This document shows positions 22,748 through 33,779 of a stretch of 64,000 bases of DNA, in pieces. The notes beneath the pieces are model-generated. The model was given only the letters and a program-made list of their open reading frames with translations. It did no database searches and had not been told where the DNA came from. The DNA lies in contig NC_092577.1 in NCBI RefSeq assembly GCF_037975245.1, positions 3,493,501-3,557,500 on the forward strand, written 5' to 3'. This DNA is from Apostichopus japonicus. Taxonomy: Eukaryota > Echinodermata > Holothuroidea > Aspidochirotida > Stichopodidae. Position 1 is the stretch's first letter. Each line of letters starts with the position of its first letter. A program made the translations under genes and the position numbers.

Positions 22748-24934
22748 TTATTTCACTAACAGACCATAGGTGTAAACTTTTCCCGTATGAGCAGTGGCTA
22801 CCAGTAGTTTCTTCTCCCCGTCTGCATCTAATATCGTCAAACATGCAGCATCCTTATCCACTGATCTTGTTGTTAGAAGTTGTCGGCCATCTTGACTGTA
22901 CTGTACCAGGATACATCTCGCCTGACCCGAGATTTGGGCTTTCCATAACATGTATATAAACTCCTTCTTCCCTGTACAGACATTGTAAGGACTCCAGTCA
23001 CTTTCATCAACATCTGGTTTGGAAAATTCATACATCAGCTTACTCTCTGATCCGTCCATGGAGACTGCATAGGCTCCGTCACCATCATAGTCACACACAA
23101 GGAGATTACCTCTATGTAAAGTGATATCATTCACATCTTTAATTACACCTGGTAGTGTCATGGAGTGACAGTACTTCAGCTGATCAGTAAAAACATATAT
23201 ATCTCTGCCCTGACTACCAACAATGATGTGTTTGTTGACAGGATCAGTCGTTATACACTTCACTTTCAGATTTGCTGGCCGGTTTCCAATGACGTGACCA
23301 ACATCCTTCGTGACAAATGATCCTTCACGAATATCATAAATACCGATTTCACCAGGAGTACAAGCTGTTGCAAGTTTGTGTGGACAGAGAAAACAACAGT
23401 AGAGCCACACTAGTTCTGTTGATTTTATCCGATGCTGAGCTTCTAAATGTCCTCTCTTATTAAGGAGAGTGATGTGGTTAATTTCTCTACTACCACCTGT
23501 GATGACAATTTTACCATCCAAGGTACTTGTTATATCATCGATGTACCACTTTGTACAATGTTGGAACCCCTTAACTTTAACTACAGGCTCTTCGTGTTCA
23601 CTAATCGTTACGTTATCAAATAGATATTTCGATATGTCACCGATTATAAAATCAGATAAAGATTCTATATCTGAGAACTCCTTTTTCATTTCTTGTATCA
23701 GAGGTTCACATGCTTCTCTTATATCAGGGATACACTGAGCGTCTGCCCACTCGTCTTTAGATGCAATAATAGATGAAGTGATGGTTGTAAAGTTCTCGTA
23801 ACGTTCAATAATCTGCTGACAATGATTTGATATTTTTTGAAGCTCATCCTTCTGTTGCTTTGTACGAATGTCTATATCTGCTGACAATTCCTTTAAATTG
23901 TCATCTAACCTTTTGAGCTTCCCATTAACTCTTTCCTCTCGTTTATCGCATTTCGCATTGAAATATACAGACTCTTGATCATACTTTCTTTCTGTTTCCT
24001 TTTTGATTTCTTCATATTTCTGTTTCACTTCACTCAACTCTTTTCCCTCCCTGACCCTTATTTGTAGTTTTTCATCATCCCTTCTGTTGTTTATATCCAT
24101 CAAGCCATTTTCTCTTTCAGTAGTGACTTTTTTCTTATCATCTTTGAGTTTGCACAATAGTTGTTTGTGTTGGATTTTCAAAGTTTCCGTCTTTTCCGCG
24201 GTATTTTCAGACAGCTTTCCTATAGATACTTCAATCTTTCCAGGTAACTCGTACAGCCTACTTTTCAGTAGGTTTATTTCAGTCAGTTTCGATTCAAGTA
24301 GAATTCTCTCATTACTTGCTAGTTCATTGACTTCATGTAGGTCATGCCCTTTGTGTTTGCTGTAGGTACACGGCACACAAACCGGTACATTTCTACATGT
24401 GCTACAACACAACTGGGCTTGTTGTTTCACATGAATATGGCACCTTGGGTCTTCCGTAAAGGCTGATAATTCTTCTAAAGTGAGGTTCATGGCTTCTGCG
24501 TTTGCTAATTTCAGTATGTGGGGTTGATGATCTTTAAGCATTCTACTGTCCTTGTGATACTTGTAACATTGTTCACATAAAAAGTCTCCACATTTAAAGC
24601 AATATGCAAACACCTTATTTTTCTTTGAACAGCTAATACATTCCTTTAAGTCTCCGTTATTGACAGACTTTTGCAAGTTTAAGAACTCAAGAACACTCTT
24701 CATGTGAAAGTCAGTCTTGAATCCATCCACTCCTTCCTTGGGTACTTTGCAGACTTGCTTACACATTGGACATTTGATTGTTCCATCATTGCTTGCTTGG
24801 ATGACTGTTTGCAAACATAGACTACAGTATCGGTGAAGACAGGGTAACATTTTTGGTTCGTTAAACTGATCCAAGCAAACAGAACACTGGAAGAAGTTCT
24901 CCTTCATTTCCTTTATAGAGGTTGAGGTAGCCAT
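22748..24934 (-). CDS. TRIM family protein (RING, two B-boxes, coiled coil, beta-propeller-like C-terminus), probable E3 ubiquitin ligase
   Basis: Uninterrupted 728-residue frame. The start MATSTS at 24934 is chosen because the sister gene (47464-49650) starts there with the same length; the frame itself runs on upstream to 25030. RING of C3HC4 type: Cys17, Cys20, Cys32, His34, Cys37, Cys40, Cys55, Cys58. B-box 1 at about 99-140 (CISCSKKNKVFAYCFKCGDF), B-box 2 at about 165-205 (CHIHVKQQAQLCCSTC), coiled coil about 205-400, then repeated beta-blade segments to the end (ITGGS, GIYDIREGS, GRDIYVF, GNLLVCD, GKVYTYGLL). Known role of the class: ubiquitin transfer, often in innate immunity; the target is unknown. 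The coding exon has no intron. An AG (TTACAG) in the 5' flank suggests an intron in the 5' UTR. Confidence 0.93.
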   Translation of the reverse strand: MATSTSIKEMKENFFQCSVCLDQFNEPKMLPCLHRYCSLCLQTVIQASNDGTIKCPMCKQVCKVPKEGVDGFKTDFHMKSVLEFLNLQKSVNNGDLKECISCSKKNKVFAYCFKCGDFLCEQCYKYHKDSRMLKDHQPHILKLANAEAMNLTLEELSAFTEDPRCHIHVKQQAQLCCSTCRNVPVCVPCTYSKHKGHDLHEVNELASNERILLESKLTEINLLKSRLYELPGKIEVSIGKLSENTAEKTETLKIQHKQLLCKLKDDKKKVTTERENGLMDINNRRDDEKLQIRVREGKELSEVKQKYEEIKKETERKYDQESVYFNAKCDKREERVNGKLKRLDDNLKELSADIDIRTKQQKDELQKISNHCQQIIERYENFTTITSSIIASKDEWADAQCIPDIREACEPLIQEMKKEFSDIESLSDFIIGDISKYLFDNVTISEHEEPVVKVKGFQHCTKWYIDDITSTLDGKIVITGGSREINHITLLNKRGHLEAQHRIKSTELVWLYCCFLCPHKLATACTPGEIGIYDIREGSFVTKDVGHVIGNRPANLKVKCITTDPVNKHIIVGSQGRDIYVFTDQLKYCHSMTLPGVIKDVNDITLHRGNLLVCDYDGDGAYAVSMDGSESKLMYEFSKPDVDESDWSPYNVCTGKKEFIYMLWKAQISGQARCILVQYSQDGRQLLTTRSVDKDAACLTILDADGEKKLLVATAHTGKVYTYGLLVK

Positions 24935-25667
24935 GATCCTTGTTGAATATGTGTAGTTGTCAGGCAGATCTGTAAGTATCATTGTTTGAAAAAAAAAGGA
25001 AATGCGAGAATCAAAGATCAAATCAATCACTTTTAATATAATGTTTCCACCCGGTATGAGTTCTCTGCTACTACGGCTATGTTGCTACTTTTTGTGTGTT
25101 AATAGTTCAATACAATATTCTGAAGAATTTTGAAGCAGAGTTTACTGGTTTTCTGTGACGCAACCGGCCATATGTTTGACCAAATCGAGAGAACAAATTC
25201 GCCAACTGAATGAAGTTACTGTCATCTTATGACAATAGAGTTTGTAAATGGGTAGGAAATATGTGGGTCTTAATTCGTTGGGATTTCTCAGCAAAAAGTT
25301 AAGGATTTTCTTTTCTTTTGAAATGTTGCAATGAATTGATCGACACATAGTCCTCAATGCTAGTTATTAAATGATTGTAAACAAGCACATCAACTTATAC
25401 TTTTAAAGTGTATTTTGTGGTAGAAAATTTACGAGAATATAATCAAAATCTGAAAATTCTGCAGCTTCCAGAGATGGCGGTCTCTGAAACACTATTAAGG
25501 GACATGGTTACAAACACATCACATCCACAACAACCAATCCACCCCCCCCTCCCTATCAACACAGAGACCCCCGTGGATACAACATATGTACAAGAATTCC
25601 GTTAGAACGTACCACCCTATTACTACATGAATATTCAGAACAATGTAAAGTACAGCAACAACTGCTC
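24935..25667. other. Upstream flank of the block-2 TRIM gene, duplicated at 49651-50560 and 52410-52500
   Basis: Matches the upstream flank of the TRIM gene at 47464: both carry TGACGCAACCGGCCA and ACTTATACTTTT(A/G)AAGTGTATTT. The match resumes after the transposon in the other copy (GTACCACCCTA at 25607 and 52442). So it also gives the empty site of that transposon. No gene is seen. Confidence 0.75.
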
Positions 25668-26300
25668 CAAATTTTTACTACAAATTTAAATTTACGGAAG
25701 TTTTTAACCAACGATATAGCTACAAAACTGGTATGTTCATTGATAATGCCCAGGCTTGACTACTGTAACTCCCTTTTATTTGGCCTTCCTGAGTCTACGC
25801 TGAAAAAAAAACTTCAAACTGTTCAGAATTTTCTGCCCAGTTAATATCATGTTCATCGCGTCATGATCACATATCTCCAGTACTTCAATCACTCCATTGG
25901 CTTCCAGTAAAACATATTGGTCAATTTATAAGCTCCTCTTCTTAACGTACAAATCACAACACTCCCTTTCCCCTGGTTACATTACAAATTTAATTCCTCA
26001 GTATCATCTTCAACTCCAACTTCGCTCGTCTACAAAGTGTCTTCTTGCCACCAGCCATACCCCAAACACAAAGTTTTATGGAGAAAGAGCCTTCATCTCT
26101 GCTGCACCTCTTCTCTGGAACAATCTACCATCTTCAATTTGCAATGCATCATCGGTTGACTGTTTTAAGCGTCTCTTAAAAACTCATTTATTCCAACAAT
26201 TTGCAGTGATTTGACTTGCATATTTGTGTACTTGTTTAAGCGCTTTGAGGCCTTTGCATAAAGCGCTCTATAAATATTTGCTTATTATTATTATATTATT
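25668..26300 (+). mobile_element. CR1/L2-like LINE 3' end
   Basis: Plus-strand frames encode RLDYCNSLLFGLPESTL, then DHISPVLQSLHWLPV, LLFLTYKSQHSLSPGYI and ERAFISAAPLLWNNLPSSI, and finally FKRLLKTHLFQQF. This is the conserved C-terminal region of CR1/L2-like LINE ORF2. It ends in a short hairpin-like GCGCTTTGAGG...AAGCGCT and a (TTA)n tail at 26270-26300, which is typical of these elements. Frame changes near 25805 and 25915 show it is dead. The left end abuts the duplicated flank. Confidence 0.88.
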
Positions 26301-29300
26301 CCACTTTGACGAGTGGGGTGTATTTAACCTTTGTACCGTATAGGTTGTATTGTATTTGTGTATAATCTCACACAGTTGTTGTACTGAAGGTTTGCGTCAT
26401 GTACGTGGAAAAATTGCAGAATACCCCGTAACTCACACACACAGGGCTGGTTAATAAGGACAATATATTAGTTACAATAGGGACTCATTTTTCATTCAAG
26501 AGGGTATTCTGTAATAAACCTATTAACTTGATAACGATTACAATATAAGCAATATACATTTTGGCAGTTTAATATCCGAGGTGTATCTTGAAACAGGTCT
26601 CAATACTATTGACTGTTAGGCTATATGGTTAGAAGTAACGCTATATTATTTAACCTTACCTATCATACCATAAAGTAGCAGTCCAGAGGTACCTCTGAGG
26701 TGTGACGTCAATTCTGATGAAGCTGTCACATCCATAATATTCACTAAGTTTTCATTGGTTTGGAAATCCAAAATGAGCACAAAGTCCTCTAAAAGTTCGT
26801 TGGTAATCCACCCCAGAACTGGAACTTACTGGTATTATATACAATGTGTATTACTAAACTACACACACTGTGCAGTAACTTGTAACAGGAAGCACACAAA
26901 GTACTCTGGTGCAAGATAGTTTGTGGTGCTATGTACAAATTAAGTTTAGTGTGCTCACCTGTAGAAGGGAGGAAGCCATTTGAGTAGAAAAGTTGTCCTT
27001 AACGAAACGCAATGCGAATATGTCCGGATTATGTATCTGTTCGTACCATTTCGTATTGAGGAAGGATGCGAGTGGAGGAATGGCGAAAATGTTAATAGGA
27101 AACCAAACCATGTGACAGCTTCTAAAATTATAATGTTATTAGTACTCATTTTTATTATTACCTATCTGAAAGTAAATCACGAATTTAACGAATAAACTTA
27201 GATCTACAAAATTTCGAATTTTGGGTCTATTTCCTCCCCTCCGCTGATTTTGTTTTTATGTGATATTATTGCAAGGTTGGAGAATTTGGAAATAGTATAG
27301 TCTTACCATCATGTGCACGATCATTTTTTTAAGGGCAGGGGGGGGGGAGCGCGGCGAGGCCTGGTGCCTCGAGACTTCCCCCTCGGCCCTCTAAACCCCT
27401 TGACATGTAACCATAATTTGTATCACTTTATATAGCATGATTTTGGGGGACACACAATTTAAAAGCGACCTTTCTTGATAACTAGAAAACAGGACAAGCT
27501 ACACGAAACAGGCAACTCTAGATCAAAGTTCTATGTTGTTCATGTTGCTGGTATTGTTTTGTTCCTGTTGTGTTTCAAAAATCAAATACAAGTTCAAAGA
27601 TAGTATAAAAGCCTATGCAAAAAAAGGGAATCGAAACCAAGTGCGGCTATCTAAACAGGATGTTAATCCAAAAATCTCATTTTCGTCCTTGTTATACCGT
27701 ATATCAAGACAGAAATTATTCACAAAACACTGTTGTTGTTACTAAATCGAAATACGCCACGATCATTTGAACCACCATGTCTCTGAGTTACTCGTCCTGC
27801 TTGTCAGTAGGTTGTTGCTACCACCAGGTTTATGACTTCTCTTAACGCCAATCCCAATCCATTAGTTGCTCTAACGCCGCCCCACTCCATCCCTGCCGAA
27901 AAGTCTATGAGTTACCCAGTACACTCATATTCAATTGGGTTCCACCATCTTGCCCATAAATCGAATTATTACCTTTTCCCATGAGTTAGTTTAAGCCCAT
28001 CACACTAGACCCTTCCCAATCGTACCACAACTCCCACTCCCGCCAGCAACATCACTCTCACCGGCACCCCACCGGCACCCAACCTGCACCCCACTCCCAC
28101 CAGCACCAAAGGTTTAGATTCTGTGCGTGCGTAAAGAGTTATAACAAAATTAGATACAGGGTAAAATTTATTAAGAGCTAATATTTAACTGAACTCCGAG
28201 TTGAATATACCGTTTGAACGTTTCTTTGAGTGCTTGTTAACATCCTATGGGAACCTACGGCAACATATGCCTGTCCCACCCCTCCCCCCTCCACCAACGG
28301 GACATAAATCCTTGTTAGGGTTAGTCATATATTACAATCAAAACGCGTGTAACATCAACTAGTATGAATATCATTAATAGACCATTCCATTTTTCTATTA
28401 GGTTAAGAAATATGGAACTTTCCGTCGAACCTTTAAAACAAAACAAATACGAGACTGATATTGCTTGCCAAAGGTTTTTTTTCGGATGGGGCTGGCTTTC
28501 TGGCTATATAATTCGTTGTATACTGAATTTGATAGTATTGTGAAAGGAGTCTGGACTAAACGTTTTGAACTTTTTGCTGGTATAGGGAGTAACACAACAT
28601 GGGGAGGGGGTGCTTGAACAAAACCAAGCGTTAAAATAATAACGAGAGAACGACTGTAGTTTTAAACCTCGTTTCTCATACCAGCAACTGCAAAAGTATA
28701 TATTCCTGCTTTCGTTAATCAGTTACAAAACAATTGGAAATAATAAGCCATAAGCTCGATAGAGATAGGCTATCATATTTACCCATGAGACATTTCTCTT
28801 TTGAGAATTTTCATAAGACACTGTATGCTTATCTCAGCTGTGTGTGCATGTATACTTGGACTGTCATTTGTTAAGGACTGTTTTCCGGTAGGCCATGAAT
28901 GAGACAATTTTTTTTTAATTCACTACGGCGAGAGACATCAGTTTGCACACAAATACCGGCAAATATGGTAGACACGTTTCATCGTCAAACTCTTTCCGCA
29001 CTTGAATCATTGATTATATAGCACTTGATTAATTTCAAGGGTCAGAAGATGCGAACGTGCAAAACAACAGTGAGCATCGCACTCAACTTTTGCGATGTAA
29101 CTAATGGCCCCTTTACGTTTACTATGTGTATACATAGCATAAAAAGCCGAACTCGTCTTAAGATCCATTCCCGGCAATAAATGGGTTTTTATCAAATGAA
29201 GCCTAGTTACACGGAATGTAAGCTACTGCAGCCCCCGGTGACTGACACCTCTACTTAAGCAGCGGCTATAAATGGATCTCCACCAAATAAGGAATGGATT

Positions 29301-29861
29301 ACACAGTCGAGTCAGCGAATTACCAAACGAGGAAACCTTACATCTACCAAGAATTTGTTGTTAATATTTTTCTTTCAGTTATCCTAAAAACTACTATTCA
29401 AGATAACTTAAAATCAATATCAAATCAACTGTAGAATCAGTTTAACTTTACAAATTAAAGGTCGTTTCCATAATAAATGTTATATTAACGTGAATACACC
29501 AGAGAAAAAAATGTTTATTTTTCCACCTAAGTATGTTTTTGCACGTGCTTATCGATGTTGATATTTATTTTACACCTTTCAACTTTCACCTCTTAAAAGG
29601 GAACAGGTCTTATCTTTTAGTGGCTGATAATATCGCCCCTTAAAGAGAAGGGATTCTAAACTTATAGTAGCCAGTTTTTCGTTTTTACGTATAAGTATAT
29701 ACTTAACTCTGTCGCAAATTTTACAAAACTACCAGCCTAAAGGGATGGTGAGAAACGAGGACCCGAGAACAGATTTGGAATGGTTGGCAGGGAGGGGGGA
29801 GGGGAGGGGGGAGGGGTTGCAGGAGTCAGGAGCCATGTTTACTTGTGTATTAATATTGCCG
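26301..29861. other. Long intergenic stretch; 26580-27140 duplicates 16561-17060
   Basis: Apart from the duplicated segment, it holds a poly-G run near 27341-27350, C-rich sequence near 28020-28110 with CCCAC-type motifs, and AT-rich unique sequence. A 70-codon ATG frame at 27533 was considered and rejected. No gene is called. Confidence 0.5.
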
Positions 29862-30064
29862 TTATTGTATGTCTATTAACCTAGAACCAATCTCCTTATT
29901 CTCACTCGCTAGTTATTGTATGTCTATTAACCTAGAACCAATCTGTCTATTCTCACTCGCTAGTTATTGTACGTCTATTAACCTAGAACCAGTCTCCTTA
30001 TTCTCACTCGCTAGTTATAATATGTATATTTACCTAGAAACAATCTCCCAATTCTCACTCGCTT
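29862..30064 (+). repeat. 51-bp minisatellite, 4 copies
   Basis: The unit runs from TTATTGTATGTCTATTAACC through CTAGAACCAATCTCC to TTCTCACTCGCTAG. The first three copies are nearly identical and the fourth is diverged. Because 51 is a multiple of three, an open frame crosses all copies; no protein function is claimed. Confidence 0.95.
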
Positions 30065-30257
30065 TATCAATTAATACTGTTGATTCCTGAATCAGGTTTT
30101 AGGCTTAAAATACGATTTGTCTCTTAAAAAAATGAATAATTTCAGTACTCAACCCAAAACGGTTTTTCTTTATTACGAAACAAAAGATAAAATAAGATGT
30201 ATAAATCAGAGAAGTTTGTTGAGTGAATTCATAACTGAATGGATGAGATTTGCTTTA

Positions 30258-30318
30258 CGCCCACCACCCTTCTTACGCCCACCATCCTCCTTACGCCCAC
30301 CATCCTCACTACGCCCCA
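30258..30318 (+). repeat. ~18-19 bp tandem repeat, about 3.5 copies
   Basis: Units of the form TTACGCCCACCATCCTCC. It lies between the two 51-bp arrays. Confidence 0.85.
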
Positions 30319-30732
30319 CTACTTTGCCCTTCCGTTCGATGCAAAATATGAATGATAAAGATATATGATAATACATATAATATTTTTTCGATTCTTTTAA
30401 TCACAAAACCTAGATGTTCATCTGGTCATGTAAATTTACGTCCAACGCAATACATATTCATTGTTCTTGTTACTCGTTCAAAGAAATCGGAAAATAAACA
30501 GTGACGCGCGCAAAGGGGCATAGGTCCCCCTCCCCCATTCATCCTCTACCCCACCATCGTCAGTCTAGGATATTGTAAATTCAATCAGGAAAGAAAAAGA
30601 CCACGCCTCCGGGCCCAGGACTCCTAATCGGGCGTAGATCGAGGCAGATGTGCAGGTGCTACCCCCCTCCTCTCAACCTCAAAAAGACAATTCAAAATGA
30701 ACTAACAGCCCATTGTGCGTTTAGAACTACCA

Positions 30733-30996
30733 CACTACAGCCAGATACGATGGGGCAGCTTCTCAGGGAGGGTTCAGCAACCCCTCTACGGCCAGATCTG
30801 ATGAGGCAGCCTCCAAGGGAGAGGTCTGCAACCCCTCTACGGCCAGATCTGATGGGGCAGCCTCCCAGAGAGGGATCAGCAACCCCTCTAGGGCTAGATC
30901 TGATGAGGCAGCCTCCTAGAGAGGGATCAGCAGCCCTCTAGAGCTAGATCTGATGTGACAGCTTCCCAGGGAGAGGTCAGCAACCCCTCTATGGCC
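30733..30996 (+). repeat. Second, unrelated 51-bp minisatellite, about 5 copies
   Basis: The unit contains CCAGATCTGATGGGGCAGCC, then TCCCAGGGAGAGGTCAGC and AACCCCTCTACGG. The reading frame through it gives a 17-residue repeat (LRPDLMGQPPREGSATP). Sequence is unlike the array at 29862. No start, splice or neighbouring domain supports a gene. Confidence 0.93.
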
Positions 30997-31492
30997 TCTA
31001 TTCCTTGAAGAAAACTATCTCGTCTTTGCCTAGTTGTTCCTTCTATTCATTGACATATCCCTCTGTTCATTACCCTGGTAGTCTTAATAATCCCTATCTC
31101 TAAGTAAAACACGAAAGGCCCATTCCATTGCACCCAACTCAACCGCCCACCCCCCCCCCCCCCCTCGTTCTCGCCTCCCATGTATTCGTTTACTGGGATC
31201 TGTTCTTTAGCCAAGGAAATGTCAAACTATAATCTTATATAAATGAAAGTATAGTCATTCGTACAGTGTGTCTTACCACATCAATTCAAACCTGTACATA
31301 CAGATTTGGCCCAATATACGTACGTATTGCTCTGTTCAAAATGTAATCAAAGTTATATTGCTTAATAAGATTAGGTTTCACGAGTAAATATATATCTAAC
31401 TTGATACTTTTAGTGTATGTTACGTTCGTTGTTAGTCTGGTCGTGTGTGCCCGTAATCAAGTTATATCATGTATTTCATGTTACATAGGTAC

Positions 31493-31493
<1 letters not shown>
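30997..31493. other. Intergenic, no gene seen
   Basis: Contains a poly-C run at about 31148-31164. Otherwise unassigned. Confidence 0.4.
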
Positions 31494-31555
<62 letters not shown>

Positions 31556-31560
31556 TATAT
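31494..31560. repeat. (TA)n microsatellite
   Basis: About 58 bases of perfect TA, followed by AT-rich palindromic sequence (ATTTAATTAATTAAAT) to about 31640. Confidence 0.97.
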
Positions 31561-31689
31561 CTATAAACATATTTAATTAATTAAATATTTAATTATAATA
31601 TTGTAATTAATATATCTATATACATACATACAAGAGCGAGACAGGACTCAAAGTTAAAAAAATATCATTCATCTATCCATTCATCCGTC

Positions 31690-32055
31690 CGTCCGTCCGT
31701 CCACTTTGTATGAAATTACATATATATAAATTGATCTCCTCTTAGTGTCAACAACGATGCGTTTTTTGACAGGATCAATTGTCACACACTTTACAATCAG
31801 ATCTGCTGGCCAGTTTCTGATGACGTCACCAATATTGATGACGATACGAATATCGTAAATACCGATTTCATTAGGATTGCAAAATGTTGCTCCTTTGTCA
31901 CGAGATACAGAGCAACAGTACCGAGATGTTTCGTGTCTCTCGGCTGATGTTTTCCGATCCTGCATTTGTAATTTTCCTTTTCGATTAAAGCAGCTTTTTG
32001 CGGCCAATTCTATGATTTGCTCAACCTCATTGATCCCACGGTGCCATAACGACAT
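31690..32055 (-). pseudogene. TRIM propeller fragment
   Basis: The minus-strand frame contains RYCCSVSRDKGATFCNPNEI, GIYDIR, NIGDVIRNWPADL and CVTIDPVKKRIVVDTKRRSI. These align with the propeller start of the intact TRIMs (FYCCFLSPHKLATASTPGEI, NVGDVIGNWPANL, CVTTDPVNKHIIVG). Only this part is present, it is followed by a CCGT-type repeat, and the frame ends soon after. It is a relic of a fourth TRIM subtype. Confidence 0.8.
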
Positions 32056-33417
32056 ACATTGCTGCTTATCTATTCAAATCTAACTTCAAATGGTGAAATA
32101 AAAGTCGAAAACTTATAATTTTGAACGTTGTTTATCTCGAAGAGATTTTCCGTTAGGATCGTAATAAACCCCGCCCATAATATGAATATTTAAATTCTAT
32201 GAACGACATATCAATAGACCCTCGCTCTCGACTCTCGACCTAGAGGAATTATAGTTTGCTGGTCTCTGTTCTGAAGTATGGCGTCTTATTAGCACTTCAA
32301 AACAAGCAATGATCTATACGCGAGCGTGTTGCTGCCACAGGCCTCAATCCAACACAACCGAATGTTGGTCCGATGCCTGGCCACTCTCATATCGCGATCA
32401 GTGGTTTCTCAGCACCAAGAGCCAAAAGAGAAGCTATCCTTTTTCAATACTTCAGTAAGTAGGAAGACTCAAAGCTTGATATGTTTCGTCATATGGATGA
32501 CTTTGCTCAATCCAAAAAACGTCAAACGCAACTCCAACAGCAGCCAGCGTTGTAGAATCAACGTCAGCAGTTTGAAGCCGAGAACTATGTCTGTAACAGA
32601 ATGACAGGGACAAAATGAGTAGATCAAGTAAAAAAACAGATACTTTAGACCATAATGTAACAATGTCGATTAAAACGACTATACATCTCTTCTTCCGTCG
32701 ATTGTCACCTGGTCTACGTTTTTTTCTTATGGCCCCAAATCCTTTATTATTCGCACCATTATCCCAAATCATTAGTCTAATATCAACTAAAGACACAATA
32801 TAGTTACCACCTCTGATTGTTTTAATTTTACACTAATATTTGTGCTACTCGGATATGAATCTCTTGGTTCATATTTAATTGACGCCATCTATTTTCTTTG
32901 TTGATCATTGTGATGACAGTGTAACTTGTTTTGCATACGTCGATTATTGATATAAGGGGCGAACAATGATCATTTGACTGCTTATGACCGAAAATGTCCT
33001 GGCACTGGCCTGCATTTAACTTTTCAACAGCTTTTTGTTCGGAACAGCAATGATTTTTTAATGATAAACAACGTTTTCATTTCTTATTATTGGTATGACC
33101 AAAAGGCATTCATTTCGAAATGTGTGAACAATTTCATGACATAGCAAGGCTTTTGACACCAAGTTTTCAATTCACCGGTGGCTTTATAACAACTTAAAAA
33201 CAAACATATTAAACAAAATCTGTACGTACAATACCTTCATAGCAATTGCACCTATACACTTTTTAGACCACGACATTGCAAATTGTGTCGTTGATATTAC
33301 CAGTATGTGGGTATTTCTACAAGACATGTGTATCTTAAAGGATATATAAATTAACACATTGCAAAGTGTATTGCTGTCATGTGCTTAATGCAAGACACAT
33401 TCATAACACTGATTGAC
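32056..33417. other. Intergenic, no gene recognised
   Basis: Open frames on both strands at 32326-32803 have no family resemblance. The rest is AT-rich. Confidence 0.4.
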
Positions 33418-33676
33418 AATTAGAACATTGGTGGACTATTAGAACATTGATGGACTATTAGAACATTGATGGACTATTAGAACATTCATAGACTATTAGA
33501 ACATTCATGGACTATTAGAACATTCATGGACTATTAGAACATTCATGGACTATTAGAACATTCATGGACTATTAGAACATTCATAGACTATTAGAACATT
33601 CATGGACTATTAGAACATTCATGGACTATTAGAACATTCATGGACTATTAGAACATTCATGGACTATTACAACATG
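33418..33676 (+). repeat. 19-bp minisatellite, about 13 copies
   Basis: Nearly perfect copies of GGACTATTAGAACATTCAT; the first few have GAT or GGT instead of CAT. It lies about 100 bp beyond the 3' end of the TRIM gene on the minus strand. Confidence 0.97.
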
Positions 33677-33779
33677 TTTAGAGCCGACAGAAGTTAGAGG
33701 TACGTCGGTAAAACCTTAATCTGATCTCCTTCAATCATCAATCTGCCACGCCATGCTTTTTTTACCCATAACCAAAAAA

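Noticed and set aside
24935-25030. Upstream extension of the TRIM frame as the true N-terminus
   Set aside because: The sister gene starts at MATSTS with identical total length, and the extension has no counterpart there; a 5' UTR acceptor is more likely.
27533-27745. 70-codon ATG frame with hydrophobic start MLFMLLVLF and CCCY end, as a secreted peptide
   Set aside because: No cysteine framework, no homologue recognised, no supporting promoter or splice signals; too short to support alone.
32326-32803. Open frames on both strands as a transposase or gene
   Set aside because: No recognised motif on either strand; the basic KKRRPGDNRRKK segment alone is not evidence.
33418-33676. CRISPR-like regular repeats
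   Set aside because: Units are directly adjacent without spacers, in a eukaryotic genome; it is a minisatellite.
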